From assembly GCA_023014335.1 (NCBI GenBank), contig JAECYW010000001.1:2232001-2296000 (forward strand): a stretch of DNA of 64,000 bases, written 5' to 3'. This DNA comes from Galerina marginata (Eukaryota; Basidiomycota; Agaricomycetes; Agaricales; Galerinaceae). The position numbers were made by a program, and so were the translations under genes. A model generated the notes under the pieces. The model saw only the letters and a list, made by a program, of their open reading frames with translations, did not search any database and was not told where the DNA came from. Below, in pieces: positions 24,904-36,062 of this stretch; within the stretch, counting starts at the first letter, position 1, and each line of letters opens with the position of its first letter.

Positions 24904-24925
24904 CTACGACGCGCGCGCGTCGTAG
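24904..24925. repeat. Perfect 22-bp CpG-rich palindrome at the centre of the flipped array
   Basis: CTACGACGCGC is followed immediately by its exact reverse complement. It holds six CpG dinucleotides and sits where the GATGTATTCA motifs change orientation, so it marks the dyad centre of the region. Possible roles are a cruciform, a dimeric protein site or a methylation target. None is shown by sequence. Confidence 0.85.
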
Positions 24926-26400
24926 GGGGTTGACTTGGGCTGAATATATCGTCCAACCTATCACGGCTGAATACATCGTCGTGTTCCCTCCCTTTCTTGA
25001 TCTTTTCGTTGAATACATCGCGATTGGGTCTGACTTGCCTTTATCGTGTTTTTTTCGCCTTCACGTCGTTCTTCAATGTTCCTCTTCGTCGTTCCTCCTC
25101 ACTCCTTCCTCATCGTTCCTCCTCATCACTCGTTCCTCCTCATTCCTTCTCGTCGTTCCTCCTCATCATTCCTTTCGTCGTTCTCCTCATCGTTCCTCCT
25201 GGCCTTCCCCGTGTGTGTATCATCAAGCTGTCATCGAACGCGAGCTGCCATCGTCTGCCGTGTAGTGTCTTGAAACCGAAGACATCGCCCCTCCACTGGT
25301 CAATCTGCATCCCAGGGTACGTATGATCGGTCCAATGCCTTTGTTGACCTAACTAATCCATTCTTTCCATTCTTTCCACTCTTTCCATCCGAACCCTCAA
25401 TCCGAACCCTCAATCCGAACCCTCAATCCATCGTTGCCTACCACGCGCAAGTTTTGTTGGGGTCGAATCTGGTTGAATACATCGCCTGCCCAACTTGCGA
25501 GTCAGTCGATCTCGTTGAATACATCGCGAGTCAGTCGATCTCGTTGAATACATCGCGAGTCAGTCGATCCTACCGCTATCCTTTCGTTCGTGTTTCGTGG
25601 GGTTTCGCCGCAGTTTCTGGTATCTCTAGCATAGCCATTTTCACGCTGAGGTCTGTATTTGTCTGATAGGTTGATGTTTTCTTCCCTATAACTAATCCGG
25701 TCATTTCAGCCTTTCAAACAATCCCACCTTCTGATGTGGTGATTCCGCCCCTCGAAAACCTTATGTTCATTGTTATTTACGCAGGTAACTGTCGAATTGA
25801 CGATGTTCTGTATGCTTAGGTGCTAACCGAGATTTGTATATTAGTTTTAGTCTGTCAAACCAATTCTGTAGATCTATCTTGAATTTCCGTATGCTCAGAT
25901 ACTGACCGAGATTTGTATCTTAGTTTTCTGTCTGTACCGCTCATCCGCATGGCCCCATTCCACACGCAAAAAAAAGCTACTGTTGTGCCAACTGGCGATA
26001 TTCGATCATCTTCAGGGTATGCCGTGTTTTCTTTTTGACAGTTTATGTCTTCAATTATTGGGCTGATCGGTATTTGTAGTGTGGGTTTTTATATCGGGGT
26101 GGGTATTGAGGCTTGGGGCTTTTTTCTTTATGAAGCTCTTATATAAACATACGTACAGTTTCCTTCAATGTCATTTTGAGGCCATGTTGCAGCGGTCAAG
26201 AGCTCGCGAAGCCTCCTGAAGACCTCAAAACTCGTTACTTAAGCCACGTCGACAAATGTCTCCGGATCCTTAGCTCCGTTACCCAATATGTGGGTCCAGC
26301 TCAGGGTTGTACGGTGACCTTGTTTGGTCGTGGCGCATTTTTGGACTTCTTAAACCTTTCGACATACTCTCTGTTTCGAACTTTTCCCCCCCCACCAAAA

Positions 26401-29400
26401 ATGGCCCCCAAACGTAGAACCACCAAGAACAAGAAGGCCAAAATCTCGAAGGTCAGTGTCTTGTCCTTGTTTTATTTCTCTCTTTCTAACGAGCCTGAGC
26501 AGGATGAGTTGGAGGACGATGGGGAACGCGAAGGTTCGCCAGCGCCAGCGCCAGTAGTTAAGGTAATTGAACTTTCCTTATGCAACTTGGCCTGCCTTAT
26601 ATTCTTGTCTACAGAGGAAGCGTGAACGGCAGGATGAGTTGGAGGACGATGGTGAACGCGAAGGTTCGCCAGCGCCAGCTCCAGTAGTCAAGGTAATTGA
26701 GCTTTCCTTACGCAACTTAACCTACCTTATATTCTTGTCTACAGAGGAAGCGTAGACGTCCTCCAGGAAGACGTTTTGAAGAGGACAACGCCGACGACGA
26801 ACGTGAAGAGTCGGAGGTCGAAGCCCCCCCCGCCAAGGTAAAGACATACGCACCTCGAAAAAGAGCCCCGCTGACAATGTTCTTATTCGCAGAAAGGTCC
26901 CGGTCACCCTCGTAAGAGTATCGATGGCCTTATGACTGTGTAAGTCACCTTCTTTTTGGTTCAAACCTACGTGGCGAGCTGTTGGTTTCCAAGTTGCGGG
27001 TTGAATACATCGCCTGCTACCCGCTCGGGTGCTTGGGGAGTGGGTGACTATGTCGCTTACTCCGGGGGGAACATACGCTGAATATATCGTGTATTGTTCT
27101 TTTTCGGCTGAATATATCGCTGAATTTCCCGACCATTGGACAGTCCATATGCACGTAGGCTCCGTGACTGTCGCTTACTTTTTTCATCACCAGACTTGGA
27201 TCATTTGCAGCTACTACGAGTGTCCCGGTTGCTCGCGTTACTCGAGCGACGACTCGCGCCGAGATACTTAGGCAGAACTACCCGAAGCCCCGAAAGGCTT
27301 CTCCAGGTTACATGCGCCTGGCACTGGCAGACGACGGTTTGGATAAGAACTTCACCAGGAAGTGGAACAAGCAGCACGCAAGAGACGCCTTTCACCGAGT
27401 GGGGCGTGAGCGAGTGGCTAGCCAGCTTGCTGCCTTCAAAAAAGCCAGGGAGGGCAACGGTGACGAAGCCCAGGACAAGAACAAGGACCGTCACGAAGCC
27501 GACGAGGACGAAGCCGACGACGAGGACGAAGACGAAGACGAGGAGGAAGTTGGCGACCGGGAGTTCGGATGTCCGCATGGCGGCAACAACAGCGACAACG
27601 CCCAGCCACCTAATGGTGGCGAGCGTGGCCGACCCCCGTCTGCTAGGGAGAAAGCATTGTCCCCGGCTGAAGCCCCTTCTGCCAGGGAAAGGGCGATCGG
27701 CACCCCTCGGGCTCCCTCCGTCGACATCTTCACCGCCAAATTGCCCTTCGGGAACGGCAAAGTTGTTGGGGATCTCGTTCCGGTTTCCCCAATCGCAAGT
27801 GCCTCCTCCACAAGTGACTATGGAGCCACGCAATTGGCTGCCAGACGCACCCGAGCGTTTCGCGATCGCCGTGACATGTCCATTGACCGAGACGGAGAGG
27901 ACCTCGAGGACGACAGAGACTTGGAGGCCGAGGTTGTCACGTCGAGCACGGCTGCAGACGAGGTCCCCGTGGACGAGAATGTTGACCCAAACTCGGGACC
28001 TGTAGGAGATGACGACTTCATTGTGGACGATGACCATATCAGCGAAGATGAGGATGTCCAGGATGTCAATGGAGGTCGTGACAAGAAACCCAAGGGTCGT
28101 GTCGGTCGCCCGCCCAAAGTCATGATGGAGGATGCTGAAGAGTATGGGGTTCGGGTTGCGGCAGAAGCCAAGGAAAAGGCGGCGCTGTACAATATCTCGG
28201 TTGATGCCTGGTATAAGCTTGCATCCCTCAGGTTCGGGGTTAAGCGGCAGAAGAATGACTGGAACGAGTTCCAGGCTTACTTGGCGAGGACGAAGCCGCT
28301 TCCCGGTGAAGGATGTAAGTTGTTTCCTCAATTGTATTTTATCCACCTACTCACTTTGTTAATTAATAGTGAATGCATGGCGTGAGCGCGCCCTCGGCGA
28401 ATATAATGCGAGGATTGACCCGAATACGAACACTCCAGAAGAGATAGCTGCCTTCAAAAAGATGATAGCGGAGGGTCTCGAGGACTTGGCCGAGCTTCCT
28501 GGGGCACTCAGGGCCTCGAACAGGAGGATGGAGGACAACATCTCTGAAGTGAAAGCTAATGTAAGGCTCCTCATTCTTTGAGTTTCTATTTGTTCTAACT
28601 ACAACCTGAAGTTGACGCTGCTTGCCCGGTTCAATCCTGATATCCACAACGCCAACTTCACGGTCTACATTGGACCTGATCAAACTACACGCCAGATCGG
28701 CGGTGTTACGACTGGCTCGGAATTGGTCTTAGACCTCATTAAAGACAATGGGCTTATGGTGCAGCGGTTGGTTGATGGATTTACGGATATGCTACGGTAA
28801 TTTGTTTATTGATAAACCTTCTCTCCACTTTTTGATCTATATTTATTTATTAGTGCGAAAGAGGCTGTTCGGGCGGTTGCAGCAGCATTGGACCCAACCC
28901 AAGCTAATCCTGAGCTCCCTGTTGCTCCGGCGCTCCCTGTTCCTGCGGCGCTCCCTGTTCCTGCGGCGCTCCCTGTTGCTCCGGCGCTCCCTGTTGCTCC
29001 GGTGCTCCCTGTTGCTGCGGCGCGCCCTGTTGCTACGGCGGCTGTACAAGGGGCTCAGTATGGACAAAGGTGTGTTGCTTCAATAGATAATATGATAAAG
29101 TATCTGACTAATACATGCATTGGTTAGAAAAGGAAAGGAACGTGATGTGCAGGCTGATGCTCGCCGACCTGCTAAACCTGTTCGGGTTGGAATACCAACT
29201 GATGTTGTATCCACCTTTGACTTCCGAAATAGTTTCTCTACGGCATTCTTGAAGATGTTCAGTGAGTCATATGTTCATTTTCAAGTGATATGTTATTGAC
29301 TTGTCTTCAGATGATATGATGCCTTCTCCACTACAGGAACGCAAGTCATTTCCATGGGTCAAGTTTTCTGCGCTGGCTGTTGCCCATTTCCTTCGTATTG

Positions 29401-30434
29401 TCGGCTGGCCCAACCTTCTTCTTCATATCCCTGGCCGCTTCTTTGTCGCTCAAGACATTCCATTGCGTGAATGGAAATCTCTTTTCATGAAGTGCAGGGA
29501 TGGTACACTCAAGATAGAGTCCTGGACTACAAGTATGTGATGTTCTTTGTTCTCTTGGGTTTTGGTTTCTTATCAAGTCCTAATAGATGAGTGTGCATTG
29601 GTCCTGGGCTCATCTGCCTATGGAGAGATACCTTTGGTTGTTAACGACCTCGATAAAGTTGTTGTCTATGCCAAGGATGTCAAACCTGACTCTAGAAAGA
29701 AGAAAACAACCATTACAACTTTACGTGCTCCTCCTCCTCCTTTACCTCCTGCTATTGTTGCCCCCTCTCCTCCTTCCATGATTGCTCTTCCTCATCATCA
29801 CCCTGTTCCTGTGCACTCTGGAGATGATTTCATTGGGTACCAGGCAGTGGGAAACCCTGCTGGAGGACGTTTTGATGAGCCTGAGATAATTGTCAGGAAG
29901 AACACTGCTCTTGCAGGTGAACGGGAATTTGAGGCTTCTAACAGAGGGGAGCTTGGCGCTTCCCGATATCGTAGGCTGGTTGTGCCTTTGACAGATCAAC
30001 CTTACCTTCTGAGCCCAGGATTGCCACCACCCCCTGCCTCTTCTCGTGTTGACTCAAGCGCTTTCTATCAGCAACTAACCAAACCTCCTTCATCTCGATC
30101 TCTTCCACCTCGCCAACCTGCCATTCACCGAGCCCCTTCTCTTGCTCAGTCTCGTTCCCAACTTCGGACTACCTCAGGACCTGTGTACAATGGTGCTGAG
30201 CAGAGCTTTGCTCCTCAATATCGGTTGGCATCTGGGTCTGGTTTGAATGATACAAGGTCACGTCATATGGTTGCAGAATCAAGTCGTATGGGTCAGCAGT
30301 CTGGGACTAGTCGCATGGGTCAGCAGGCTAGGTCTGGGCACATGGACCAGTCTGAGGACCCTGCCTACTATAATGACTACAGGGATCCTGAGGAAGTTGA
30401 AGAACAATCAAGATATAATGTTTACTATGACTGA
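26401..30434 (+). CDS. KDZ element 1 accessory protein B, 1081 aa
   Basis: Twelve exons: join(26401..26451,26503..26562,26615..26692,26745..26837,26894..26940,27194..28314,28370..28560,28612..28796,28854..29069,29128..29261,29311..29532,29587..30434). All phases close over 3246 nt. It starts MAPKRRTTKNKKAKISK, a likely nuclear signal. Exons 2 and 3 are tandem duplicates (DELEDDGEREGSPAPAPVVK), and their introns are duplicated too. The central part is very acidic, then basic KKPKGRVGRPPK (AT-hook-like). A predicted folded part follows (AWYKLASLRFGVKRQKNDW, LTLLARFNPDIHNANFTVYIG). Seven xLPVxx hexapeptides lie in exon 9, and the C-terminal tail is Pro/Ser/Gln-rich. It diverges from accessory gene A. 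No enzyme motif is seen. A DNA- or chromatin-bound accessory factor is my inference from composition. Confidence 0.85.
28912..29037 (+). repeat. Seven 18-bp coding repeats in accessory gene B
   Basis: Units of the type GCGCTCCCTGTTGCTCCG encode ALPVAP/ALPVPA/VLPVAA hexapeptides in exon 9, an in-frame minisatellite likely to vary in copy number between alleles. Confidence 0.85.
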
Positions 30435-30960
30435 TCATTTTTGTTTGCTGTTGGTGGATTTGTTGATAATATTTGATGTTCTTTAGATGTTATTTCCCTC
30501 TCAACTGTTCTTGCTCTTATACCATTCTTACTCACTCTCTTTAATGCTCTTATACCATTCTTACTCTCTTTAATGCACTTTGGATACTTCTGGGATGTTA
30601 TTTCTTGTTTGAATTTTGGTTCCCCAATTATTCTTGCATCATTGTCAGATTTTTAGCCTCCTTCATTCATTTTATTCTGTTGCTTGTTTTATCTACTGGC
30701 TTGTCATAGCCTTCCTGTCTTTACTGAGTGGCCTAGGTCCTTATACCCTTCCTGTCTTTACATCACCAACCAACCTGCACACCATCATTGTCATGCCTTT
30801 TGCAACTTGTCTTTTGTCTGTGTTCATGTAGATTGCTCAAACATACTATCTACATGTTGAATCAATCTATACTGTCTGCTATTGACATTCTGGGGTGATT
30901 AATGAGTTTCAGTTTTGCATAGCTGCTTTGATGGTATGTTTTGGACTTATTTCTAAATTA
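30435..30960. other. 3' flank of accessory gene B, no gene
   Basis: T-rich DNA between the stop codon at 30434 and the subterminal repeat array. It holds a short direct repeat (GCTCTTATACCATTCTTACTC at about 30512 and 30547) and no recognised coding sequence. Confidence 0.5.
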
Positions 30961-33255
30961 ATTGATATTGAAAAATGTTTTCTAAAACATTTCCAATGGC
31001 ATTGAGAAGCATTTCTAAGTCTTCGAAATGTTTCCAACAACATTGAAAAACATTTCTAAGTCTCCAAAATGTTTCTGACAAGATTGAAAAACATTTCTAA
31101 GTCTGTTTCTGGGTCTCCAAAATGTTTCCAACAGCATTGAAAAACATTTTTAAGGCTCCAAAATGTATCCAACAACATTGAAAAACATTTCTAAGTCTCC
31201 GAAATGTTTCTGACAGCATTGAAAAACATTTCTAAGTCTCTGTTTCTGAGTCTCCGAAATGTTTTCAAGAGCATTGAAAAACATTTCTAAGTCTCCGAAA
31301 TGTTTCTGGCAGCATTGAAAAACATTTCCAAGTCTCCGAAATGTTTCTGACAGCATTGAAAAACATTTCCAAGTCTCCGAAATGTTTCCGAGAGTGTTGA
31401 AAAACATTTCTAAGTCTCCGAAATGTTTCCAAGAGTGTTGAAAAACATTTCTAAGTCTCCGAAATGTTTCCAAGAGTGTTGAAAAATATTTCTAATACAT
31501 TTCTTAAGTCTCTAAAATGTTTCTGATATGCAATTAAAAAACATTTCTGAGTCTGGAAAATGTTTTTGATTGCATTGCAAGTCATTTTTTAGTCCTCAAA
31601 ACATTTCTGATGGCATTGAAAAACATTTCGGAGTTTTTAAAATGTTTTTTGATTGTATTAAAAACATTTTCAAGGTTCATCACTGGACTATCCGTAATGT
31701 CTAAACCTTTATTACAGTTGATAAGGTCAAATTCTTGGTTTGATTTATGGAAATGATAAAGTTGTCCAATTATATAACAGAAGTAATGACAAAGTATTGG
31801 CTTCATTGAAAAAGCATACCAAGAAAATCAATCATATTGCTTCCTATAATCCAAAGGAGGCAGTTCGTTTCTGCTTTCAGCTGATGCACTAAGCCATCTG
31901 TGATGTCTGAGCTCTCATTAATTGGTTAAAGTCATCCTTAGGCCCAGCATACCTGGGGGCTACCCATACCAGTCACTCCTTATTCTTCTCAAATTTTCAT
32001 CAATGGAAATGACAAAGTTGTCTAATTATATGACAGAAGTACTGGCAAATTGTCAGTGTTTTCAGTGTATGTATCTTAGACATTTTTTATTTGTTTTGGC
32101 TGCTCAAGGTCATGTTCTTTGTGAAAAAACCTGCAGGTTATATGTAGCAGTAGCATAGGTGCAGGTACAAGTACTGCCTAGCATACCTTACATCATTAGT
32201 TATCCTTCACAATTTTTTGTCAGTGGGAATGACAAAGTAGGCAATGGCACAGGTAACCTGTGGGTATTTCATTGCCTATCTGCACCCATACCCATGCAGG
32301 TTTGCCTGTCAAAAGAAGTCCAAGATGAGCTAAAAATCCCAGAAATGAACGAAATACAGTGTGGACTCATTTTGAAGGTCATGCATATGCAAATCATTAC
32401 ACATACCCATACTCATTGGTACCACTACCTGTGCATTTTCCTACAAAGTTGTCCGATTATATGACAGAAGTACTGACAAAGTATTGGCTTTGTTCAAAGA
32501 GCATACCAAGAAAATCAGCTGTGTTGATTTCTGTGAAATGTGATGGTGACAGTAATCTTCTGTTTTTAAGAGAAGGGATAATTATAATTTTAATAACTTT
32601 ATAATTACTGTTGGTATTGTTTTCTGCACCTTAGATGTTCAACAATCCCACAATAAGTGTTTGCATTACTGTCTCATCACTTTCTTCACCTGAAATATGC
32701 TACAATTTCAGAAATACCATTATCTTTATGTAAGACATCAGATATTATATCAAGCTATTTTGATTTTCCCATGGACACAGTTCTGTTGGATGCAATAGAA
32801 TTTAAATAGACCTTGTTATATAAGGTCCAGTGGAAGAATCTGAAAAATAAACCAATATAGCTATATGTATATCATAATATAATTAATACTGTATAGGCTA
32901 GATATAAAATTTGCTTTCTGGCCTTTGGCTTTTATAAAGATGTATAGGCAATGGTACATCCTGTAGAGTATTTTTTATATGCTGGGGCTTTTTTTGGAAG
33001 GCCCAAAATGTTTTATTGAATTTTTGGACCCCTGGCACCCCTTACCAGTATAAAACATTTTTTATCCTAGAAACATTTTCTGAAATTGAATATTATTTGT
33101 TTTATCAAAAACATTTTTGAAAACATTTTAAAGTTTCAGAGGAAACATTTTGATAAAAATATTTTTTAAAAAACATTTTTTAGCCTTCTTTAGATAGTAT
33201 TTCCTATCAGAAATTAATCTATCTAATAGATTAGGTCAATGGGGCCACTGAAGTG
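30960..33255. repeat. Right terminal inverted repeat of KDZ element 1 with 41-42 bp tandem array
   Basis: From about 30965 to 31500 about a dozen units of 41-42 bp repeat TTGAAAAACATTTCTAAGTC plus TCCGAAATGTTTC with variation. Looser AAACATTT/AAATGTTT words continue to about 31680. Beyond it, 31735-31880, 32440-32660 and 32880-33255 match the left terminus in inverse orientation. The long minus-strand open frame across the array is a by-product of the repeat. Confidence 0.85.
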
Positions 33256-35669
33256 ATACCTCTGTCCATGGTCCAACATCAGCCGGACCTACGTCCCTGC
33301 CCCCCGATTCATCCTCTGTAAGCATACCAAGTAACACTGTCCATCCTCTGACCAACATCCACTTGCATGCGCCTAACGTGTCTGACTTGATTCCTGTCGG
33401 GAGCTCGTGTCTAATGACATCGTAGAGAGCTGGAAACATCGTCAACCTTGGAAGAGTCTCTGCACCAGGATTGGCCAGAAAGGTTTCCATATTACGCAGT
33501 ACAGGCCGTGTCATAAGCTGCATGGCGGACTCTTCCGCTGCCAACTGCTGGAAAAGTCGACGATAGATGGGAGGCACACTATAAGGGTGAGGGCCATCGA
33601 GTCCAAAACAGCGGTTAAATAGAAGGCCCAAGGATACATTGATGTCATTTAATTTCTGCGTGGTTGGTGTTATGGCATCAAGACGCATGCGCATGGACAT
33701 ATTCGCTTTCAGCGCTGTGGTAATGTCGCTGGAAGCAGCAGTACCTTCGATATCCGCTTCTAAGTGTACTGGGAATGCAAGTACCAATGGGTCCAATGGC
33801 GGCCCTGAAAATATCATGGCAATAGATTTCCGCAATTCCTTGTCCTGAATGCATTGCGGATTGACAGGATATCTGGTTTGGGACCTCTGTGGTGCATTGG
33901 GGTGAATCGTGGTAGGCGGACAAAGCGAGGAGAGTATGTTTTTCCGAGTAAAGGCCAACGTGACCCCATCCCAGATTGTAACTCGTGGCGTCGGCCCACA
34001 TTTTGGGCACTTCATGTTGTCCTTCAGTTCCAGTAATCTCGCGTAGGCAAACCAGACTGCAGTAAACCTTTTTTCACCTATAAATTGAGCACCGTGTGAT
34101 TGATATCGCCGTGAAACTGTCAATACCCATGAATGGATAGGCGTCTCTGAAGTCGTATAACTGCAGGTGTAATCTTCCAGCAGGTCGTGCATAAACAAAC
34201 ACCGGTTATTCCAATTGAAAATTCCAATCTCGCCACAATCTGGTCCTATGTAGCGATGCTTGCAGGCAGGACATTTTTGAGTTTCGATCGTCGCTTTCCA
34301 CATCCTTGTGATTCCGTAAACCACACACTCTGCAGACTTCACAGGTTTTGTCGGTTCATAAAAAGCCCTTGAGCCTGGCAAACAACAGCAACTCGAAGTC
34401 GAGCCTAGAGAGAATGAACCAGGTGGGTTTTCTAGCAATTTCCTGACTGGTGGCTCAGCATCGCTAGGTAGCTGAGCCCAGATTGCTGGCGGAATAGGTC
34501 GATAAGACACAGATTCACATCTTGCAGCATGCTTCACTGGAGTGTCTAGGCTGTCTTAGCATGCAGGAAACGCTCAAATATTTTCTACTACTCACCATCG
34601 TAAATGAGACAATCTCGCTTGATCAAAGTGTCACGAGCTAATTCATCGTTCTTGATCCGTTGTTGAAGGCAGTCCCTGGCTGCTAGTATATGTTCACAAT
34701 TCACTATGCGTGGGTGTTTAATGCAAGTCCAGTGTCCAGAGCCTGTATTATTGCCCTCATGCTCAACCACCACACGGGTTTTTGCAGAAGCGGACAACCC
34801 AGGAAGATAAACACTGAACAAATTATGGAAGATCTTATCGGATTCCTCCTCTCCTTCTTCGGGGACATTTGCTCGATACCTCGAAAATAGAATGGTGTGA
34901 TCATTGTATGCTACGTGGAAAACCTCGGTCAGAAAATTATTTCACTGCAAGCAAAAACGAGTAACTTACTGGTTTTTTCAGGTAAAGGTGGGAACCTTTC
35001 ACGTCCATGGTCTTGCAGGAAGCGAATGTGCAAACAACCATCACAAACTTTTGCTTCCGGACACAGGCATGCAATCTCCTCACCGTTTGCGGTCTTTACT
35101 CGAGTCATGTGGTACCACAACAGAGTGGATGTGTTTGTTCGTATGTCCCATCCGTTTGCAATGAACAACGTCTCAGCTAGTTGCCAGAATCCACACTCCT
35201 CTGCCTGAACTGCCTCAACAAAAATCTCGTAGGCTTCATCACTGGGAGTTGTTCCTGTATTCGGGCTTAATTCTGAATCTGGCGGAACTGTATCCATGTC
35301 CACGTCAATATCAGGCTCGAGAAAGGCATCTTCGGTTGGTTCAAGTTGCGTTTCACCAAGAGGATTGAGCTGGACTGGATTTTTCTGGACAACACAAGCA
35401 GCATCTGGTTGGATAGCCGGTAGATTTGATAGGCTGTTGGATATCTGATGCGAAGAATGGATGGTGCTGTATTGTTTACCAGGACGTACATGCGATCTTG
35501 AAGATGCATTTTTTCTAGTCTTATCCTGGGCTTTTGTATTATGGCGACCTTTTCGCTGAGGTGTCTGTTGAAGAGCTCCCCATAAGTCCTGCGGGTGAAA
35601 TGTGACGACTTGCTTGGGAGACACAGGAGGGGCGTCGAAAGAAATAGTAAAGCCAGGTAGATCTGACAT
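33236..35669 (-). CDS. KDZ-associated CxC5/CxC6 and SWIM-like zinc-cluster protein, 771 aa as it stands
   Basis: Three exons, complement(join(33236..34536,34596..34910,34970..35669)). Introns are 59 nt and phases close. The N-terminal part is polar, with HPQDLWGALQQTPQRKGRHN. Next come EECGFWQLAETLF and CLCPEAKVCDGCLHIRFL. A SWIM-like cluster CIKHPRIVNCEHILAAR lies at about residues 288-304. CxC5-like and CxC6-like parts follow with CCCLPGSRAFY, CPACKHRYIGPDC, LGIFN-type GIFNWNNRCLFMHDLLEDYT and MKCPKCGPTPRVTIWDGV. This order matches basidiomycete KDZ-associated CxC5/CxC6 proteins, often annotated as HMG-domain proteins. The last residues (SLQWPH) and the stop are encoded by the right terminus of element 1, so the natural C-terminus was probably cut off by that insertion. 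DNA- or chromatin-related function is inferred from the family. Confidence 0.7.
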
Positions 35670-36062
35670 ATATATCAGACAGATAAAATCTTAAAAGCAG
35701 ATTATAGGAGGTGTTACTTGGAGCGCATGTAAATATGCCAACCCCTTTGGGCTGTGTGACCAATGCCTACCTTGTTTCAAACTTCACGGACTCCGCTCAT
35801 GCTATCTGGAGGAGCAGACTTGCGCCGCGGCTGGCAGTCTGGTGAATCTTGGCTATTCAATAATGCAGCGGCAGTCTGGAGAAACAATAGTTCGCCTGTC
35901 TATTGATACTGTCTACCCAGGCTATCATTAATAATTCCACGACGGCTCAAGACAACTGCCCAACAATTTCAGTTCATCCCGCCCTCATAAGAACCGACAT
36001 TGGTATTTCATGCGTCTGCTGTTCCCCCAAGTATTACACTACTCCAAAACTCTACGCCTGCC

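Larger units (their letters stand above)
22347..27118. promoter_or_regulatory. Orientation-flipped GATGTATTCA array between divergent element 1 genes
   Basis: Exact GATGTATTCA occurs on the plus strand at 22347, 22373, 22665, 22695, 22720, 22940, 22970, 22995 and 24674, with variant GATATATTCA at 24707. The reverse complement TGAATACATC occurs at 24968, 25010, 25474, 25516, 25545 and 27002, and TGAATATATC at 24941, 27079 and 27109. All left copies point one way and all right copies the other, with the switch between 24707 and 24941. Copies are often preceded by TTGGC and followed by ACC. The array lies between the starts of accessory genes A (minus) and B (plus). Binding by the transposase or an accessory protein is inference. 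Confidence 0.75.
14556..33255. mobile_element. KDZ DNA transposon 1, 18.7 kb, apparently intact
   Basis: The ends are near-perfect inverted repeats starting CACTTCAGTGGCCCC on the left, with the reverse complement at 33,241-33,255 on the right. They continue for roughly 380 bases with very few differences and then, with gaps, for 1.4 kb (left) and 2.3 kb (right). Inside are three genes whose reading frames close through all introns: a KDZ transposase (16046-19362, minus), a 783-aa protein (19610-22118, minus) and a 1081-aa protein (26401-30434, plus). No direct target-site duplication is visible: the flanks are GATTAAC on the left and ATACCTC on the right. High identity between the terminal repeats suggests a recent insertion. 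The left flank is a UTP20 relic and the right flank is the 3' end of a CxC5/CxC6 gene. Confidence 0.9.

Noticed and set aside
27201..28346. Long minus-strand frame (381 codons) opposite accessory gene B
   Set aside because: It is antisense to the exon at 27194-28314, which joins in phase with eleven other exons. The frame stays open because of acidic-codon composition.
31150..31473. Minus-strand open frame encoding repeats like FRRLGNVFQHSWKHFGDLEM
   Set aside because: It is the translation of the 41-42 bp subterminal tandem repeat, not a gene.
34946..34969. A 24-nt intron with GTAAGT and TTGCAG borders in the CxC5/CxC6 gene
   Set aside because: It is too short for a spliceosomal intron, and all phases would hit a stop. 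The next acceptor (ending at 34911) gives a 59-nt intron and keeps the frame.
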